Below are positions 4,477 to 7,511 of a stretch of 7,511 nucleotides of DNA, piece after piece. The notes beneath the pieces are model-generated. The model made no database searches. It worked only from the letters and a program-made list of their open reading frames with translations, and was not told the origin of the DNA. Within the stretch, counting starts at the first letter, position 1. Every line of letters starts with the position of its first letter. The translations under genes were made by a program, and so were the position numbers. Source of the DNA: Streptococcus oralis (GTDB lineage Bacteria; Bacillota; Bacilli; Lactobacillales; Streptococcaceae); NCBI GenBank assembly GCA_937930605.1, contig CALHBZ010000099.1, positions 1 to 7,511 on the forward strand. Reading direction: 5' to 3'.

Positions 4477-6849
4477 CTACTTGTTTCTTTTGTTTATCAA
4501 TGTTAATTTTGATAAGTCTTGTGTAGTGCTACTAAAGTCAACAGTCATTTTGTCAGTTGCTGACTCTGAAGCCACTAAATCACTTGAAACTGCTTGGCTA
4601 GCGCTGAGAGATTCTGTTATTACTAAACTTTGAGAAGACGATTCAGAAGCAGATAGACTAAGGGAGTGTTCAAATGACAGACTGTGAGACACCGACTCCA
4701 ATACAGAGAAACTATGTGATAAGGATACCTCTTGACTTAGAGACTCTTCTACATATACACTGTGCGAAGCTGAGACTGAAAGGCTTGCTGAAACTGACTC
4801 TGAAACCGACAGACTATGAGACAGGGAAGCTGCTTGACTCAAAGACTCTTCTACATGTACACTGTGAGAAGTAGAGGCTGAAACAGAAAGGCTTGCTGAA
4901 ACTGACTCTGAAGCCGACAGACTATGAGATTGTGAAGCCACTTGACTCAAAGACTCTTCTACGTAGAGACTGTGCGAGGCTGAAACAGAAAGGCTTGCTG
5001 AAACTGACTCTGAAACCGACAGACTATGAGATTGTGAAGCTGCTTGGCTCAAAGACTCTTCTACATATACACTGTACGAAGCTGAGACTGAAATGGAAGC
5101 GCTAGAAGATTCCGACTCCGAAACCGACAGACTGTGGGACTCTGAAGCTACTTGGTTCAAAGACTCTTCTACATATACACTGTGAGAAGTAGAGGCTGAG
5201 ACAGAAAGGCTTGATGAAACTAACTCTGAGACGGATAGACTGTGGGACTCTGAAGCTGCTTGGCTCAAAGACTCTTCTACATATACACTGTGAGAAGTAG
5301 AAGCTGAAACAGAAAGGCTTGCTGAAACTGACTCTGAAACCGACAGACTATGAGATTGTGAAGCTGCTTGGCTCAAAGACTCTTCTACATAAACACTGTG
5401 AGAAGCTGAGACTGAAACAGAAAGGCTTGCTGAGACGGACTCTGAAACCGACAGACTATGAGACAGGGAAGCTGCTTGACTCAGAGACTCTTCTACGTAG
5501 AGACTGTGCGAGGCAGAAGCTGAGGCTGAAACTGAAAGGCTTGCTGAGACGGACTCTGAAACCGATAGACTATGAGACAGGGAAGCTGCTTGGCTCAAAG
5601 ACTCTTCTACATAAACACTGTGAGAAGCTGAGACTGAAATGGAAGCACTATAAGATTCTGACTCCGAAACCGACAGACTATGAGATTGTGAAGCTGCTTG
5701 GCTCAAAGACTCTTCTACATAAATACTGTAAGAAGTAGAAGCTGAAACAGAAAGGCTAGCTGAAACTGACTCTGAAACCGACAGACTATGAGACAGGGAA
5801 GCTGCTTGACTCAGAGACTCTTCTGCATAAACACTGTGCGAAGCTGAGACTGAAAGGCTAAGCAAGTGAGAACCATACTGACTTAGAGATTGTTCAAGAT
5901 AGGCACTCTGTGATTCGAACTCTGAAATAGCAAGGCTAAGAGAATCTTCAACAGAGGAAATCTGTGACTCTACTTGAGAAAGATGGGTTGAGCCAGATAC
6001 TGAAACAGAATCACTTAGAGAGCTTACAGCCTCGGCGCTCAGTGATTGCTCCGCTGAATGACTGACTGAGACGGACTCTGAAACCGAAAGGCTGAGAGAG
6101 GACTCGCGAGATGAAGTCTGTGACTCTACTCGAGAAAGACGGGTTGAGTCGGATTCTGAGATAGAAACACTTAGAGAGATTGCAGCCTCGGCGCTCAGTG
6201 ATTGCTCCGCTGAACGGCTATCTGAGACGGACTCTGAGGCCGAAAGGCTGAGAGAGGACTCACGAGATAAAGTCTGTGACTCTACTCGAGAAAGACGGGT
6301 TGAGTCGGATTCTGAGATAGAAACACTTAGAGAGATTGCAGCCTCAGCGCTCAGTGATTGCTCCGCTGAACGGCTGGCTGAGGCTGACTCAAGAACAGAT
6401 AAACTACTTGATGTTTTTTTGTTTTCTAGACTTAATGATAGTGAAATGGAGTCTGCTGTACTCTTCAAGCCTTTTGTTTTTCGAGAATCTGTAGTTTTAG
6501 AGAGACTAGTTTCCAAAGAATGCGATGCACTAACTGTTTGACTCTTAGCTAGTTCTTTTTCTTGAGAAAGACTAGAGTCACTTTCTGGCAATGGAGATTC
6601 TTCGGAACTGCTTTCCTCACCTATATTCATCACATCCAAACGATCGTAGTACTGAATAGACTCTAAAGCCTTATCAATAAGAAAAGTTTCACTTTCTTCG
6701 GGAGATAGACTTCCTCCTGCTACTCCTGTCTCCTCGCCCTCAGTTTCTCTTGCAGTAGACAACTCTTCTTTATTTCCTCTTTTTATGAGACGCTTAAAAC
6801 CATCTAAAAATTTACGAAACGTACCTTTAGCGTTTTCATTGTTTGGCAT
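4477..6849 (-). CDS. Serine-rich repeat protein without visible secretion signal
   Basis: The 790-residue product has a basic amphipathic N-terminus (KGTFRKF and KRLIKRGNK within 8-27), an acidic stretch (36-86) containing the only non-repeat, possibly folded part (FLIDKALESIQYYDRLDVM, 56-74), a Ser/Lys/Thr linker to 161, three units of 51-52 residues (162-316), a transition, eleven units of 34-38 residues (340 to about 731), and a serine-rich tail ending LTLINKRNK. The short units are about 42 percent serine with SxS alternation, as in glycosylated streptococcal adhesins such as GspB or PsrP. Unlike them, it lacks a long KxYKxGKxW signal peptide, a ligand-binding region, an LPXTG motif and any hydrophobic span, and no secA2, asp or gtf genes are nearby. 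The start is supported by AGGGAG nine bases upstream and a perfect promoter. Options are a cytoplasmic or unconventionally exported protein, or a decayed adhesin. The 3' end may be frameshifted. Function unknown. Confidence 0.85.
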   Translation of the reverse strand: MPNNENAKGTFRKFLDGFKRLIKRGNKEELSTARETEGEETGVAGGSLSPEESETFLIDKALESIQYYDRLDVMNIGEESSSEESPLPESDSSLSQEKELAKSQTVSASHSLETSLSKTTDSRKTKGLKSTADSISLSLSLENKKTSSSLSVLESASASRSAEQSLSAEAAISLSVSISESDSTRLSRVESQTLSRESSLSLSASESVSDSRSAEQSLSAEAAISLSVSISESDSTRLSRVESQTSSRESSLSLSVSESVSVSHSAEQSLSAEAVSSLSDSVSVSGSTHLSQVESQISSVEDSLSLAISEFESQSAYLEQSLSQYGSHLLSLSVSASHSVYAEESLSQAASLSHSLSVSESVSASLSVSASTSYSIYVEESLSQAASQSHSLSVSESESYSASISVSASHSVYVEESLSQAASLSHSLSVSESVSASLSVSASASASHSLYVEESLSQAASLSHSLSVSESVSASLSVSVSASHSVYVEESLSQAASQSHSLSVSESVSASLSVSASTSHSVYVEESLSQAASESHSLSVSELVSSSLSVSASTSHSVYVEESLNQVASESHSLSVSESESSSASISVSASYSVYVEESLSQAASQSHSLSVSESVSASLSVSASHSLYVEESLSQVASQSHSLSASESVSASLSVSASTSHSVHVEESLSQAASLSHSLSVSESVSASLSVSASHSVYVEESLSQEVSLSHSFSVLESVSHSLSFEHSLSLSASESSSQSLVITESLSASQAVSSDLVASESATDKMTVDFSSTTQDLSKLTLINKRNK
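4759..5832 (-). repeat. Tandem array of ten 34-38-residue serine-rich units (type B)
   Basis: Ten full coding units of 102, 108 or 114 bp each begin with V/I/L-Y/H-V/A-EESL and continue (S/N)Q(A/V)ASxSHSLSVSE, then alternating SxS; an eleventh, degenerating unit follows from 4758 to about 4660. Size differences are whole SA or TS dipeptides (6 bp), as expected from in-frame slippage or recombination. A conserved aromatic and two acidic residues mark each unit start, giving a charge and Tyr/His periodicity of about 36 residues. Confidence 0.9.
5902..6366 (-). repeat. Three tandem 51-52-residue serine-rich units (type A)
   Basis: Units run 6366-6211, 6210-6055 and 6054-5902. Each starts AEQSLSAEA and contains SES/SGS-ST-LS-VESQ-S then a serine-rich stretch. 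The first two are nearly identical at the DNA level, pointing to recent duplication or homogenisation; the third is diverged (AEAVSSLSDSVSVSG) and leads into the type B array. Confidence 0.88.
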
Positions 6850-6882
6850 AAATATTTTCTCCCTAATTTTAATGATAATACT

Positions 6883-6911
6883 ATTATAAAGGCTTGTAGA
6901 CTATCTGTCAA
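6883..6911 (-). promoter_or_regulatory. Perfect-consensus sigma-A promoter of the serine-rich gene
   Basis: The minus strand has TTGACA at 6911-6906, a 17-bp spacer, and TATAAT at 6888-6883. Both hexamers and the spacing match the ideal. Transcription should start near 6876, giving a leader of about 26 bases that contains the AGGGAG site. No operator-like repeat overlaps it, so strong constitutive expression is expected. The rest of the 225-bp gap up to the ATPase stop is AT-rich, with no further gene or clear terminator seen. Confidence 0.88.
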
Positions 6912-7074
6912 AACAATTTCATCAAAATAGTGTTTTTAAAACAAATTCTTTCAATTAACTAGTTTCTCGCTTTAAAATCAAGTACTTACTCTAAATTCTA
7001 AGTGCTCCCAAAACTTAAAAATGTCTATCCAAACATGTGAAATAAGGGAGATTCGACCCAACTCTTTTTGTGTA

Positions 7075-7511
7075 TCAACTTTTTCTCCTAGTCAGATAAT
7101 GCAGGCCCCCAATTATTACTGTTAGGATGGCAACATAGAGCATCTGATTGGCTTCTAAAGGCACAAATGCTCCTTGCAGGATAAAGGTATTGGCAAGCAC
7201 ACCTACTAGGGCTGCAAGGCTCAAAAAAACGAGTAAGAGCATCTTGTATCGATTAAAAGGCAGGCTGACCTTGGCAACGAGACACAGGCCATTGACCAAA
7301 GCAAGGATGAAGCAAATAAATTTAACCTGACCTGGGACAGTGATAAAGAAGTTAGTCAGGAGAACACTAGCAACCAGAATGCCACCACCAATCACAGCAT
7401 TAGTCAGGATATCTCTCATAAAATGTGTGCTGACCTTTTCATTATTGGACTCAAAGGTTAGGAAGAAGGATGGAATCCCAATCGTAATGGCTGAAATGAT
7501 TGTAAACTGAA
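7075..7511 (-). CDS. P-type cation-transporting ATPase, C-terminal part (5' end outside window)
   Basis: The frame is open through the right edge, so only the last 144 residues are here; the ATG at 7419 is internal, not a start. The visible protein begins QFTIISAITIGIPSFFLTFE, matching the conserved cytoplasmic-edge motif (TIGIPSFFLALEPN-like) before the last membrane helices of CtpE-like P-type ATPases. Four further hydrophobic segments follow, and it ends HYLTRRKS. The catalytic DKTGT motif and nucleotide-binding domain would lie upstream beyond the window. Family members move calcium or other divalent cations across the plasma membrane using ATP; the ion cannot be decided from this fragment. 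It is on the same strand as the serine-rich gene, 225 bp upstream, but that gene has its own promoter. Confidence 0.88.
   Translation of the reverse strand, partial: QFTIISAITIGIPSFFLTFESNNEKVSTHFMRDILTNAVIGGGILVASVLLTNFFITVPGQVKFICFILALVNGLCLVAKVSLPFNRYKMLLLVFLSLAALVGVLANTFILQGAFVPLEANQMLYVAILTVIIGGLHYLTRRKS

Noticed and set aside
4477..4500. Programmed -1 frameshift site at the end of the serine-rich gene
   Set aside because: No X XXY YYZ slippery heptamer in the correct frame is present, so a lost base or random open frame is more likely than programmed frameshifting.
4674..5738. Plus-strand open frames opposite the repeats, with recurring LKLTLKPTDYE and SKTLLH motifs
   Set aside because: They are antisense shadows created by the periodic repeat codons, have no ribosome sites, and their repeats match exactly the period of the serine-rich gene.
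7020..7074. Terminator for the P-type ATPase gene
   Set aside because: Only a 4-bp stem (ATGT/ACAT) before a T run was found near 7015-7037; too weak to call.

Overview
The window looks like chromosome from a mitis-group Streptococcus (S. mitis, S. oralis, S. pneumoniae or a close relative). The evidence is the low-to-moderate GC, streptococcal-type proteins, a competence cin-box in front of cinA, and the gene order tsaE - GNAT acetyltransferase - lytR - cinA, which I know from the pneumococcal chromosome, where recA follows cinA. No search was run, so the species is inference. Every gene I can support is on the minus strand, so transcription runs from high to low coordinates.

Region 1 (7511 to 7075) is the C-terminal membrane end of a P-type cation-transporting ATPase whose 5' part lies beyond the right edge. 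Region 2 (6911 to about 4331) is a self-contained unit: a perfect-consensus sigma-A promoter (TTGACA, 17 bp, TATAAT), a 790-codon serine-rich repeat gene, a 3' UTR with a C(UUCG)G hairpin, and a strong intrinsic terminator. The protein has two families of tandem repeats: three units of 51-52 residues and eleven of 34-38 residues, with a higher-order five-unit duplication. It shows no signal peptide, no membrane segment and no LPXTG anchor, and no accessory Sec or glycosyltransferase genes are in the window. Region 3 (about 4083 to 3504) is a small multi-pass membrane protein of unknown function with its own -10 element and a strong ribosome binding site.

Region 4 (3362 to 1293) is a compact operon: tsaE (tRNA t6A synthesis ATPase), a GNAT acetyltransferase overlapping it by 11 bp, and lytR (LCP-family cell-envelope phosphotransferase) 4 bp further on, closed by an intrinsic terminator. 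Its promoter sits so close to tsaE that the mRNA is probably leaderless. Region 5 (1283 to 2) is cinA, which begins after that terminator with its own cin-box (TCCGAATA) and a strong Shine-Dalgarno. It is therefore separated from the housekeeping operon and expected to respond to the competence sigma factor ComX.

The most unusual object is the serine-rich gene: it has the repeat architecture of a streptococcal adhesin without visible secretion or anchoring signals, it sits between conserved housekeeping genes, and its 3' end runs into a long stop-free -1 frame that may be a lost or alternative C-terminus.
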